Below, one piece after another: positions 49,201-59,100 of a DNA stretch of 64,000 nt. The notes below the pieces were generated by a model that saw only the letters and a list, made by a program, of their open reading frames with translations, did no database searches and was not told the DNA's origin. A program made the position numbers and the translations under genes. How positions within the stretch are numbered: the stretch's first letter is position 1; the number at the start of each line of letters is the position of its first letter. Source of the stretch: Paraspadella gotoi (taxonomy: Eukaryota > Chaetognatha). Location: the NCBI GenBank assembly GCA_051294375.1, contig CM119267.1:3097344-3161343 (forward strand), given 5' to 3'.

Positions 49201-52200
49201 TATAAGTATGATTATTTAAATCGCTTATAACTCCTGACACTCTCGCCGATAATTATAAACGATACATTATTAAACTATAAGTATGATTATTTAAATCGCT
49301 TATAACTCCTGACACTCTCGCCGGTATTTAGAAACAATAATATTCCTCGCGTTATCATTATGATCGTTTTAAAATTAGACGTAACAATTTTATTCCCTTT
49401 TGTTCAAACTTTCGTCTCAAGAGTGGCGCTTCTGTCGAGGCTACGGACTCCGCACGGCTTCCGCTTACATCCTGGTCTTCGACGTCTCGCGCGCCGACAC
49501 TTTCCATTACATACGGAAGCTGCGCGACGAGATCACAGAGTCGAGGGACACTCGCGACATTCCGATCTTCGTCGCGGGAAACAAACACGACCTGGCGCCG
49601 CTGAGGGAAGTTCCGAGGTGAGGAAAGGGGAGAAAAAGGTAAGTGGCCGGTCAAGGATTGGTCAGTGACCGGTCAGGGATTGGAAGGGAGAGGAAAGTGA
49701 CAACAGGAATTCCGTAAGAAGACTAGAGGAAAAATTGTGAATTGACGTTAATTTACCAATTTCTCTTTTATTATCAATATATATCTGTATTGCCCTTACA
49801 GATATTGACTGGAAACTCTCTGTGACCCTTTAAAACGCTAATGGAGAGAAGATTTCCCTTTTGTATTCAAACTTTCGTGCGCTAAGAGTGGCGACCTTCG
49901 GTCGGGAGCTACTGAGAGCTCAGCACTAGGCTTCCACACTGACGACAGCGAGATACATGCGCGTAGCGGATGACGCGTAGTAGCGCGGGTGAACACTTCC
50001 AGTACACGGAAGCTGCGCTGAGCGAGAATCGAACAACGAGTCGAGGGAATCACTCCGCCGACAATTGCCACGGAACGTATCACTGTCAGGATGCGCGGGA
50101 CAAATCCCAAACACGTGCACGTGAACGACCGCGTGCCGCCTGAAGAGAGCAGGAATTCCGAGGATATGAGGAAAGAAAAGGGGAGAAAAAGGTAAGGTGC
50201 GGTCAAGGGATTGGGGTCAAAGTGACCGGTCAGGGATGCAAGGCGAGAGGGAACGAGTGACAACAAGGAATTCCGTAAGAAGACTAGAGGAAAAAGGTGT
50301 GGGAATTTGACGTTAATTTACCAATTTACTCTCTTTTATTATCCAATATACAATTGGTATTGCCCTTACAGATATTGACATGGAAACTCTCTGTGACCCT
50401 TTAAAAAGCTAAATAATGTAATGAGCGTAACCCTTGAGATCTGATGAACGCATGTTTGAGGAATTTTATCTAATAATCCATTAAAAATTAAATTAAAATG
50501 TATGTATCGACGTCAAAAAGAAAGAGTCCTCGAACTTTCCTATTTCAAATCGGAAAGTGCTGCTTAAAAAGTCTCTATCGATTCGGTTAAACTGTATAAC
50601 AACTTAAAGCACAGTAGTCATGTTAGTGAACCACGTCTGTTTGAGCTTAGGTCAGAAGTTTTTTACGATGTTTTGTGATTTTAAAATATTAATTAGAATT
50701 TCATTTTTTAAATCTCTTTTTTTACAAACAACTTTAATTGATTTGGTTTGAAAAGAAAAGAAAAAATTAACACCGCGGATAAACAACAATTTAATTAAAA
50801 ATTACAATTGATACAAATAGATACTACAAATTACAAAAATATTGAATGATGAGACGAGCGCGCTTAACGATATTAATTATAAACAATGATAACAAGGGCG
50901 AAGCACACTAGTCGTTGTAGCCACTGGTTTTCCTCTCTTTTTGTCTCGACAAAAGGCGTTCGTCTTTATGTCTCATCTCGTGAACTCAACGTTGTCGTAG
51001 AACGTCGTCGTAAACGTCGTCGTGAAAGCGGCGACCATGAGGAAAATAATTGGTAAACAAGTTTAGGATGTTCGCCGACAAATAAGGCGAATGTCCTAGA
51101 AGAATTTAAAAATGGCGCTGGCAAATGGTAAACGACGAATGGCGCCGGCAAATGTGAAACGACGAATGGCGCTGGCAAATGAGGAATGACTTTGAAGAAT
51201 TGTGAATTGTACTGGCAAATGGTAAACGACCCTTAAAGATTGTGAATGGCGCTGGCAAATGAGGAATGACCTTGAGAATTGTGAATAATATTGGCAAATG
51301 TACCTTTTTAGAGTAAAAATTGCAAATGGCAAAATTCTAGAATAATAGGCAAAATTTTTACTTTCGCCGACTGGGTTTTGTCGTCTTTTTAAAAGTAATT
51401 AAAAATATTTATTTTAAAAAAATAATAGAAATAAAAATGATTATTTAATAGCCCTAACCCCTAAACCCTTTTAACCTTAACTACACTTAACCCTAACACG
51501 GCACCCTAAAGGCACTTTAAACCCCTAACCCTACGTAACCCTAACCCCAAATAAACCTCTAAACNNNNNNNNNNNNNNNNNNNNNNNNNCCTCTAATACT
51601 ATAGAATACCTTACGCTTTAGGCAGACTGTGAATGGCCTTGAATAATGTAATGCTATCGAACTCCCTTGAAGATTTAAATATGCTATCTTCGAATGTGAA
51701 TTGACCTTGAAGTCTGTGAGGCGTCAATTTCACCGAATCACAAAAAAACCGTGACCTAATATATGCGGCGAATACTAAATTCGCCTCCCGTATATCTTGG
51801 TGAAACTCAGCCCGCTTGGACAGCTAAGTACTCGTTCACCAACCGTGAGTTCCGGATCCAATCCCCTCACGGTCACGCTGGTTAAGTGTGATGGTGTTGG
51901 CATTAACATTCCAGTGATATGGAGATTACTGCAGGTCCAAAGCCCTGAGTGCCAGCTGTCGGGAGATGCCTCACATCCTGCGCATCACACACGTGTCCCC
52001 ATTGCCATACGTAAACGTTTTCGGAAATGCGAGCCGACTTTTCAGTCCCATTCTTTAGGTGATCCTCCCCGTCTCTTTATGCCATCAGCGAAGAGATGAG
52101 AGGCGTTCCATTCCTTAAAGCCTTCCTCCACCCCTTTTCGCGCGTTCCCCCCTTCCCGACCCCTCATCTCATCCCCGTTCGATCGATGGCTTTTTAATTC

Positions 52201-53581
52201 TCTCACTCGATTAATTCATTTCTTTCCTTTTCGTGGGGGGCGGGGTCGGGAAGGGAAGTGGATTGTGGAAGGGAAGCGAAGCGACAGGGGAGAGAAAAAT
52301 AAAAACATGAGGACGAAAAAAAATAATAAAAAAAAAAAAAACCTGATCGTCAATAAAAACGAGTCGCACACCTCCTCCTCCTCTTTTCCTCCTCCTCCTC
52401 CACCTCCTCCTCTGCGCATGCAGGATTCAGGAAGAAGAAAATGTTTTTTAGAAATCAAAAAAAGGGAGAGCAGGGAAAAAGAAAAAAAAATGTATTGCAG
52501 AGGAAAAACATTGTTTTGTTTTTTTTAATGTTATTCAGCCACTAGCGACTGAACGGAACCGTGAAACGACGAAGGACCACGTGCGGGAAATCGTAAAGAG
52601 AAGAACAGTAGAATGTGAGATACATTGGAGGTAGGGAAAGCGAAAAGAAGNNNNNNNNNNNNNNNNNNNNNNNNNGTTTTTTTTTGTTTTACTACTACAG
52701 ACGAGAAGCGGCGGGAATCGTAAAGAAACAGTGGAAATGTGGATACATTGAGGTGAGGAACGAAAAGAGTTTTTTTTTTTTAGTGAGTCAAATAATGATA
52801 TATTCACTGTGAAATAAATAATTTTATTAAGTTATCAAATCACGACATTTTATATTATTATTAGGTAATAATTTCTAAAATCAGTCTTGATTGAAAGCTT
52901 GCGGGGACCTGCTAAGTCTTTAAATCTTATAAGAGTGATAAAGGCCTTAAACCGCCAAGGCTTGTCCACAGTCAGGGACAAGATAGCTTTTTTATTTAAT
53001 AAATGGATAATTTTTATATCGCCGTAGAATCATAGAGCATAGATCTCACGATCCTATGATTCGGTCATCTTGTTCGTCGTCGTCATCGTCGTCGTTTTAT
53101 TTTCTTGTTTTTATGTTCAACATTAAGTCTGATTTCGTCTCAGAAAATTCTCTCCTCTTATATTTTCCTTCGGTTCCTCCCCTTTTCTATCTTCTTCCAA
53201 TTTCTGTTGTTCTTTTCTCTTAACCTCCTCTGTCATGTCACTCTCTCTCTCTCTCTCTCACTATCTCCTCTTCTCCTTCTCTCATCTGTTCTCTCTCTCT
53301 CGTTCTCATCTCCAGTAACTCTTCTCTGCCTCTCTCCCTCTCCCTCTCTCTCATGACTTCCACCCCTCCTATCCCCCTCCCCTCGCCTGCACCATCCACT
53401 TCCGCCCCCCGAGTAACCTTTCAGGTTTCGGCCAAATTCAATTTCGGCGTCGTCGGTGCCTTTTTCAAAGAACAATCATGAAGTCGAGTCGCACTACATC
53501 GACTTCGGCGGCCACAAACCCTCGCGCTCCAAGTCATGCAGAAACGCGTTGCGGAGAAGGCAAAGCTGCGTCATCGCTTGA
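33643..53581 (+). CDS. RASL10: RASL10 Ras-like small GTPase
   Basis: Exons: 33643-33708, 34285-34408, 46538-46618, 49422-49617, 52701-52752, 53425 onward; every junction is in phase. Motifs: P-loop LGAPGVGKSSLVQQFLFN, switch region LIDVPPIPFFPPDTL in place of DxxG, EWRFCRGYGLRTASAYILVF, base-recognition GNKHDL, KKQWKCGYIE, SAKFNF. Known: human RASL10A/B show the same features, including FPPI at switch II, WKCGY and a terminal CAAX box; they are Ras-like GTPases of the plasma membrane with atypical switch residues. The N-terminal 22 residues (MAAELAVNSDEE) are longer than in human RASL10B. In the assembly the last exon stops at 53481 (191 aa). Dropping one base near 53470 gives a frame to 53581 ending ALRRRQSCVIA, a CAAX box like human ALRRNRCAIM, so the stop is probably an indel error. 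The second intron (12.1 kb) holds a channel gene. Confidence 0.9.
34036..34137 (-). repeat. dispersed repeat family A, partial and diverged
   Basis: Reads GGATGAAGGCCTTAACCA, GGCAAGATAGCTTATTTATT, ending at GTACTAATTTCATA; sits in the first RASL10 intron. Confidence 0.65.
35518..35632 (+). repeat. GA microsatellite
   Basis: Interrupted (GA)n, about 115 bp, in RASL10 intron 2. Confidence 0.95.
35753..35970 (+). repeat. palindrome-bearing repeat family B
   Basis: Best hairpin copy: GTTGCGCCGCGAGT followed by its reverse complement with one mismatch, then CTCTATAAGTCACTTTTCGG, a CGGTCGGT run, GGTCTGTCCCACTTACATTA and CTACTGGCGCCGCCTT. Confidence 0.8.
36420..37140 (+). repeat. polypyrimidine TTCC tract
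   Basis: C/T-rich with (TTCC)n and CTTTCATTACTCCTTTCC-like units; generates spurious Ser/Phe/Leu and Lys/Glu frames. Confidence 0.85.
37455..37540 (+). repeat. GA microsatellite
   Basis: (GA)n with short interruptions. Confidence 0.95.
37611..37680 (+). tRNA. tRNA-Gly (GCC), one-base deletion in D stem
   Basis: Same sequence as the tRNA at 9647-9717 except that the 3' strand of the D stem reads GAT instead of GAAT, making it 70 nt. Acceptor, anticodon loop CTGCCAC, T arm and both internal promoter boxes are intact. It could be a functional gene with a sequencing error or a tRNA pseudogene. Confidence 0.85.
37880..38400 (+). repeat. CT then GA microsatellites
   Basis: (CT)n at 37882-37905 and 37950-38035, and impure (GA)n at 38212-38400: opposite-strand pyrimidine and purine arrays 180 bp apart. 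Confidence 0.9.
39344..39542 (+). repeat. dispersed repeat family A
   Basis: Full copy with all landmarks, inside RASL10 intron 2. Confidence 0.8.
40126..40211 (+). repeat. TTA microsatellite
   Basis: About 28 pure TTA units, next to a family F piece (40030-40115). Confidence 0.95.
41400..41630 (+). repeat. dispersed repeat family E
   Basis: GGTATGGCAACAGCCGGGTT, CTCACTGTTGGCTTTG, GGACTGTGGATGGAACGCAA and GTGTGAATAAACCGCCACA recur in order at 42555-42830. Confidence 0.75.
41796..43945 (+). CDS. DEG/ENaC (amiloride-sensitive) sodium channel subunit
   Basis: Exons 41796-41972 and 42932-43945, phase 0, 396 aa. The N-terminus has the gating His-Gly motif STTIHGIGRV, then TM1 LIWSGVVVVSFFFMLGQIYF. 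After the intron: HRVATQFSEESLEFLPMPSV, matching the post-TM1 beta strand (usually ...FPAVTICN). Extracellular Cys residues include NESYCPPDCETSG, equivalent to the YCxPxCxxxxY segment. TM2 is GLFLGVSVIGILEIVEL with the GxS selectivity-filter region and the conserved Glu. Known: trimeric sodium channels of the plasma membrane, gated by protons, peptides or force. The protein is short (family 500-700 aa): the finger/knuckle Cys-rich region is reduced. The gene lies wholly inside RASL10 intron 2, same strand. Its own intron is filled with repeats. Whether the short ectodomain is real or a missed exon is open. Confidence 0.85.
41985..42235 (-). mobile_element. tRNA-derived SINE, family D
   Basis: On the minus strand a tRNA-like head reads GGCTTGGGCAGCTAAGTACT then CCGTGAGTTCCGGGTTCAATCCC (B box GGTTCAATCC), then a tail with GGTGTCGGCATCAACAC and GCCCTGAGCGCCAGCTGTCG. 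A second copy, opposite strand, is at 51770-52025. Confidence 0.7.
42555..42830 (+). repeat. dispersed repeat family E
   Basis: Second copy of the 41400 element, with an extra 45 bp (CTCGCTTTGCCAACGCAGAG) absent from the first. Confidence 0.75.
43946..46537. other. RASL10 intron 2, distal part
   Basis: Holds the 3' flank of the channel gene, a family B hairpin remnant (44735-44800), a CTCGCC/CTCTCG array (45710-45785) and a family C SINE (45830-46080). No further exon supported. Confidence 0.5.
45830..46080 (-). mobile_element. tRNA-derived SINE, family C
   Basis: Inverted copy of 17845-18070: TGACAGAACCGTTCAATATA, AAGCGCCCCGTCCCTCTTAA, GGGCTAGAACCCCGGACCTT, TGAACGGTTGGTGGATTTTA. It has a short internal duplication of ACCACCGGGCTA. 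Confidence 0.65.
46601..46882 (+). repeat. 75-bp tandem repeat containing the RASL10 exon 3 donor
   Basis: The unit starts with the last 18 bases of exon 3 (CTCCTGACACTCTCGCCG), continues with GTAATTATAAACGATACATT and ends AAATCGCTTATAA. Three full units plus a fourth run into the 501-base gap; the array resumes at 49058-49330. Confidence 0.9.
46883..47383. other. assembly gap, 501 N
   Basis: Run of N inside the 75-bp array; the true distance is unknown. Confidence 1.
47384..49047 (+). repeat. duplicated block, copy 1, with degraded RASL10 exon 4
   Basis: The first 330 bases are an indel- and substitution-rich version of RASL10 exon 4 and its flanks (49390-49640). The rest includes a GCGCTGGCAAATGGTAAACG array (48596-48800) and a telomere-like CCCTAAACC region (48935-49035). 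The whole block recurs at 49842-51564. No intact frame. Confidence 0.85.
49048..49057. other. assembly gap, 10 N
   Basis: Ten N between the CTAATACTATAG end of block copy 1 and the resumed 75-bp array. Confidence 1.
49842..51564 (+). repeat. duplicated block, copy 2
   Basis: Same order as 47384-49047. The degraded exon 4 at its start is essentially identical to copy 1, but beyond 50160 it differs by many single-base insertions and deletions, mostly in homopolymers. Confidence 0.85.
51565..51589. other. assembly gap, 25 N
   Basis: Followed by CCTCTAATACTATAG, the same words that end block copy 1. Confidence 1.
51770..52025 (+). mobile_element. tRNA-derived SINE, family D
   Basis: Plus-strand copy: TTGGACAGCTAAGTACTCGT, CCGTGAGTTCCGGATCCAAT, CGGTCACGCTGGTTAAGTGT, CCCTGAGTGCCAGCTGTCGG. 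The B box is mutated (GGATCCAATCC) relative to 42118-42190. Confidence 0.7.
52651..52675. other. assembly gap, 25 N
   Basis: Immediately after a corrupted copy of RASL10 exon 5 (52590-52640) and 25 bases before the real exon 5. Confidence 1.
52884..53018 (-). repeat. dispersed repeat family A, partial
   Basis: Reverse orientation, in the last RASL10 intron; reads CTTGATTGAAAGCTTGCGGG to AATAAATGGATAATTTTTAT. Confidence 0.7.
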
Positions 53582-53837
53582 CGCGGAAATAAAAGCCTGG
53601 ACCGACTGACTGGCAAATCGCAGTCGGGGACGCGTCGTCCGATTTCTTCTGACGCGGTAATTAGCCGGAGACTCTGCGTCTTTCTGTTGGCGAGAAAATC
53701 GACCAAAAAAGCGATTCCTGGAAATTAAAAAAAACTTGATGGGTTTCGTTGTGAACAAAAGACTCGTGAAAAAAAAACAAAACAAAAAAAAACAAACAAA
53801 AACAAACAAAAGGCTCGTGAAAAAAATCTCAACGAGA

Positions 53838-54209
53838 AATTTAAAGACGTTCACATGATTTTTGTGATGTTGTTCACCACCGAAGAGGAAGTCGCCGAGA
53901 CTTGCGAGTCTTTCCCTACTGGTGAGAATCGACGGGGCGTGAGAAAGGAGACGAAATAGACGAATGAGATTAAAACGGTGAAATTACGAGATTAAAACGG
54001 TGAAATCACGAGATTAAAACGGTGAAATCATGAGTTTAAAACGGTGAAATCACGAGACCAACGCGATATAAAAATAACGGATATAAAAAAGAAACTTAAA
54101 AAAAGCTTGAAATTTATCGGCATCAAGAATCAGATTCGCGTCCCGAAATCACCACCCGTGCAAAACCCCGTCGAGGATTGTCTATCCTTGGCCGTCCTTC
54201 GAAATCAGA

Positions 54210-54212
<3 letters not shown>
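53838..54212 (+). CDS. possible orphan exons of unknown gene
   Basis: About 53838-53921 encodes EKFKDVHMIFVMLFTTEEEV then AETCESFPT, with a GTGAGA donor in phase 1. A frame from 54127, after TCGGCATCAAG, continues in phase as ESDSRPEITTRAKPRRGLSI and LGRPSKSDS before running into a CT array. The two fit each other, but I recognise no family and see no start or end. Could be a chance pairing or part of a gene whose other exons are lost near the gaps. Confidence 0.25.
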
Positions 54213-54283
<71 letters not shown>

Positions 54284-54312
54284 CTCTTCTCCTCTCTCTC
54301 TCTCTCTCCCCC
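54208..54312 (+). repeat. CT microsatellite
   Basis: Interrupted (CT)n of about 100 bp. Confidence 0.95.
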
Positions 54313-54564
54313 GATCTTCTCACCCGTCCTTCGGCGTTTTCCCAAAAGGATCTCTGACACGTCACGTGCCTGCGCCATTTCCGCCCAAGGGCCACGCCCT
54401 CCCTCTCCTTCCAGCAGGGCCGCAGCAGAGCCGCGGCAGGACTGCAGCCTTTTGACGGACTCGCCCTTACCTTCCCTTACCCTTCCTCCTTTTCCCCTTG
54501 ATCGCGTTTATGAATCGCGATTAATGATCAGCAATTTTTCTTTTTCTCTTGTGACCCTTTCTTT

Positions 54565-54680
54565 TTGGGACAACGTTGGGGCCTTATTTTCCCAGAACGC
54601 CCCTTTTCATCTGAAATTAGGAATTAAATTAATTTTTTAAATTAAATTAAAAAGGTTAAGGATTAGGGTTACAGATTAAT
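54565..54680 (+). repeat. dispersed repeat family F with telomere-like tail
   Basis: CCTTATTTTCCCAGAACGCC then CCTTTTCATCTGAAATTAGG and AAGGTTAAGGATTAGGGTTA. Same order as at 27460-27640. Confidence 0.65.
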
Positions 54681-56034
54681 TTATATATTTAAAACCATAT
54701 TTAGGTTATTAAATAAAGTTTTTTGTGGGAGTTATAACTTTTTTTAATATTTCAATTTAAATTAAAATATTGTTAAAAAATAAAAAAATCGACTTATAAC
54801 TTCTACAAAAAAAACTATTTGATTACCAAACAGCCTGTACATCTTTATAACAAATAATATTTAGATTAAATATTAAAGTATAAAATAATAAAAATGGGCT
54901 GCTATGGGAAAAGAAAGCCCTTGTTCCATTGTGCGAGTTATCACGGTGAGTTCCCGAGAGATTTGTTTTTTTTTGCATTTGTACATGTCATGATTTATTT
55001 TTTTTATTGTAATGCGTCAGCTAAAAAAATGAATGAAAGAGAGAGAGAGAGAGAGAAAGAATAAGAAAGAGAGACATACTTTCAGTCAATCGCTAATCGT
55101 ATGAACATAAACAATTTCATGGTGTTAAATAATGTAGTATTTAAATTCCAATGGTTTTTTTCCTCTGTCGTTTCAACGCACAAAAAACAAGCGTTTGTTA
55201 AACGGTTGTCCTTTTTTTATTACGACTGATTCGTCTTTTCATGTCATTTTTATTTTTTGTTTGGGAAAAAAGTGAGACTGGAAGACAAATGGTGATTGAT
55301 ATTGATTGTTTAAACAATGCATTGATTTGCTAAAGAAAAAAAAAGAACGAAATACACTTACCGTCCCAGAAAAGAATTTCATATTTTTGTTTTGTTGTAG
55401 TTAGGACAGTCGATATCAGAGCTAGTTCACATCATAGTACATGTATTTTTGCTTGTTTAATAAACAATGTTTATAAGTAAAAAAATGTTTATAGAAGCAT
55501 TAACATCATTGTCCTGACTTTGGACAGGCTATGATTATAGTTTTGGAAGCAAAAATAGCTTAAATCATTAGGATAACTTTACCTCAATCCTAAATTGACT
55601 TGAATTAACTTTTTTAAAGGATAAATATATCAGTAAAAAAGTTATATGTCGCCCCTGACTTAAATAAATTAACTACAATAAATAAACACATTGAAAAATT
55701 GCATTTTTGCGTTGTCAATTTAATTTTAAATTGTTTGCAGTTTTATTTTCTAGGAAAATAACCATATTCATATTTTTTTTATAGTTTGATCGTTTAATCA
55801 AATTATGTTTATAATAAATCTTTTTTTTTGGCCATAAGAAACTTCATGAGTCATAACGATTGGAAAATAGTTGGTTAACCAATAAAGCTTAAATTCAACC
55901 ATTAATAACTGTAAAATAAAGCGAATAAAGTTTACGACTTGACCGAGCGTCTATTATTAATTCTATTCATTTTCAATATCATATTAAAAAAAAAAATAAT
56001 GCCATAATTTTTAAATTGTCGCGACGCCTTTTGT
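54681..56034. other. intergenic, AT-rich
   Basis: No exon supported. A 28-bp family A fragment (GTCCTGACTTTGGACAGGCT) lies at 55510. Otherwise A/T-rich. Confidence 0.5.
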
Positions 56035-56158
56035 TTAATGTCCTTGAGTGAACAACCGCCGCCCTCTAACACCGAATGATGCCTGCGGAACCGCGAATCT
56101 CGGCGCCATCTCGATTTCCTTATTCGATGCGGATCGAACCAACGTGCGACGCCGAACT
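56035..56158 (-). CDS. short terminal exon of the large gene
   Basis: After acceptor CTTTCTTTCAACAG, 124 bases encode RVRRRTLVRSASNKEIEMAP then RFAVPQASFGVRGRRLFTQG and H before TAA. It enters in phase 2, matching the GTCAGG donor at 56369-56364 of the preceding exon. The Arg-rich end ASNKEIEMAPRF looks like a C-terminal tail. Confidence 0.65.
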
Positions 56159-59100
56159 CTGTTGAAAGAAAGGGAGAGAAAAAAATTATATTATTATTAA
56201 ATAAAGTAGCTAAAGTTAGGCTTTTTTTTCTAAGAGTATCCCATTTCTGTTTATTTATCCTAGAATTTAATATTTAATCTAAATATATTTTTGAACCTAT
56301 AATCTATTTTATAATCTTAAACCATAATCCATAATCTGGGAAAATAAGGCCGTAAACTCCCCCCCTGACCTCTTCTTCCGCGGCGCCGTGGTTCCGCTGA
56401 CGGCGCCGTCGATGGGCGGAAGTCGGACAGTCTCGGCGCCGGATTTGGAGCTCTTCTTGGCGATTGATTCCGCGCCGGAAACGACGCTGGTGGTGATGAG
56501 GTCGCTGGAATCCACGCCGCTGATCCCATCGCTGGTGGAACTGGTGAACGGTGAATGATGGAAAAGGATTCAAGTATTGCGGGTTAACAGGTTTTCATTC
56601 ATTATGGATCACAATAGATATAATCAATAATAAAATATACAACTGTTACAATATATAGTTTTATATACAATCAGAAATCGCAACCAAATTCTTCCAAAAC
56701 GAGAGCTTTCTTGGCTTCATTCTTGGCCTCATTCTTGGCTTCATTCTTGGCCTCATTATTGGCTTCATTATTGGCCTCATTCTTGGCTTCATTCTTGGCC
56801 TCATTCTTGGCATCTCACACCTTGTTTCCTCACCCCCGAAATCAACTCCCTCTCCCACGAACCAAATACTTCTCCCCCCTCCCGCCTCCATCCTTTCCCC
56901 TCCCCTTAAAACTGACCTGAAACGAACTCTCAAGTTCGGCCTCGATTCGTCCGTGGTTACGGTCGTCGTCGTCGTCGTCGTCGTCGCGACCGCCGCGTTC
57001 TTATTCTTGTTTCTCGAGACTCGATCGGCGGTGGCGCCGCCGCTTCCCACGCCGGCGCCCTTTTTCGACGCCGTCTTGGACGACGCCTTCGAGGTCATCT
57101 TTCCGGTGCGTCGGGTGGCGTCCGTCTCGCGGGATTGAACTTCGTCTTTCATCTCGACGAAAGTTTTTTTCTCTCCGCTTGAACTAAATCGGGAAGGAGG
57201 GGGAGAGAGGGAGAGGGAGAAGGGAGGGAAGAGAGGAAGGAGAAGAAGAAAATAAGGAGAGAAGAGGAGGGGGCGAGAGGTAAGTGGGGGAGGGAGAAAG
57301 AGAGAGGGGGGATCGAGAGGTAAGGGGGAGAGGGTGTTTAAAAATTAAACGAAAGGCGAAGAAAAATAAAGAAACGAAAAGAATGAGACAAAAAGGTTAA
57401 TCATGTTGATACGAATATTAGTAGTTTTAGTAAAGTTTACTTTTAGTAAAGAGATAATATTCATTCGCCAAAAATTGCTAGACGCAATTATTTTCCATCC
57501 ACGGAACACAGCTTCTTACATACCCCCTTTTTCGCTTTGAAGATATAAAAACTATTTTAAATAATATTAAAACTTAAAATTAATGTGTTTTCCGCGACTT
57601 TTTCTCTCAACCATAACTTTTTTTACGCGAAAGAATCGTTAAATTCCCCCCCCCCAACTTTTCCGTCCAAACTGAATCGTTAAAAGTCAATAATTTAAAT
57701 AAATTTACGCCATTTTTTATCTCTTTTAGTTCATACAGAATTTTATTTTTATGCTCACAATTAAACGAGGCGTCACGGAACTAATTTCCTTCAAACTCGC
57801 TAATTCACAGTCACTAAATCAGACTCGTCTCACCGACCGAATTAAGTCACAGTTCGTGAATCAACTCGGACGTCGTTTGAATCACGAGTACAAAATATGT
57901 AAGAGTGTAGCAACACATTCACTCTGGCTTCCTCGCTGTTGACATTCGCATATTGCGATCGGGACGGCACGTCTAACCCACCTGTGTGACCCTGTGGCAC
58001 AACAAGACCGTCGATGAAATTCGAAAACGATTCCATTGCTGATTTCTTGCTCAGATATTATTTTTGACCCTCCGTAAAAACCTCCTGTCCTAATATTTTC
58101 CCTTATTTACTTTTATCAGTTACGATTACATTAAACATTTCCAAAACTCGCCTCGGCCTTACCCTTTAACCGACCTTAATCTCCGCCTCACCTCGATTTC
58201 GCCGAGATATTCCTCGCCGACTTGTCCCTCATCTTCAGCGCATCCGGCAACTTCTTCCTCGACGCCCTGGATCTTCTCTGGACGTCGTCGCCGCCGCCGC
58301 CGCGTGACTCCGCCTCCTCCGCCCTGGCCGCCCGACGTTTGGCGTAGGAGGTCGTGATGGCGGTGGAGACGCTCTTCTCAGTCTCCTCGTCTCTGTCTCT
58401 AACTTCCTCTCTCATCTCCGCGAAGCCGATCGTGGATTCGCCCGATTTGCTGAGGGAAAAAGGAATCGACAAGAATTAGCTAATTAGTTATGAGATGTTG
58501 TTTTAAAAATGATCCTTTTGGGTAACAATCGTAGTTTAAATTTCAAAAAAAAAATTTTTGGCTTGGCTTGCTTTGAANNNNNNNNNNAAGAATTAGCTTA
58601 TTAGTTATGAGATGTTGTTTTAAAAATGATCATTTTGGGTAACAATCGTAGTTTAAATTTCAAAAGTTTTTTTTGTCTTGGCTTGCTTTGAAATTCGAAG
58701 AACGTACTTAACAAATTAACAAATACTTAACAAATTTAAAGGTTAAATTTTTATGTTTTATTAGAGAAAATGTAATGTTTCAAAGACTCCTGCCCTTAAA
58801 GAGTTCAGGAGGAGTCTACCAATATGTATTTCATTTCTCTTAATAAAACCTAAACTTTTAAATTTCAATATTTTACTTTCCTTTTTTCTAAAATTTAAAT
58901 TAGGAATTTGTTTTCACCTGTTTTTTACTTCACCTTCTTACACAGCCTCTCACTCAACCGCCCTTCTTTACCCTTACTTTCCTTCCCTCCCCCCTTCCCT
59001 CCCTATTCCCACCCTTCCACCCCTTCCCCACCCCTCCCTCCCCACCTCTCTTCGCCGACACATTTCTGGCCGCCTTGTCCTTCTTCTTGATGACGGGCGG

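Noticed and set aside
48555-51332. Short CRISPR-like or protein-coding repeats (GCGCTGGCAAATG units)
   Set aside because: Units vary in length, have no fixed spacers, and lie in eukaryotic intron sequence; they are an ordinary minisatellite inside the duplicated block.
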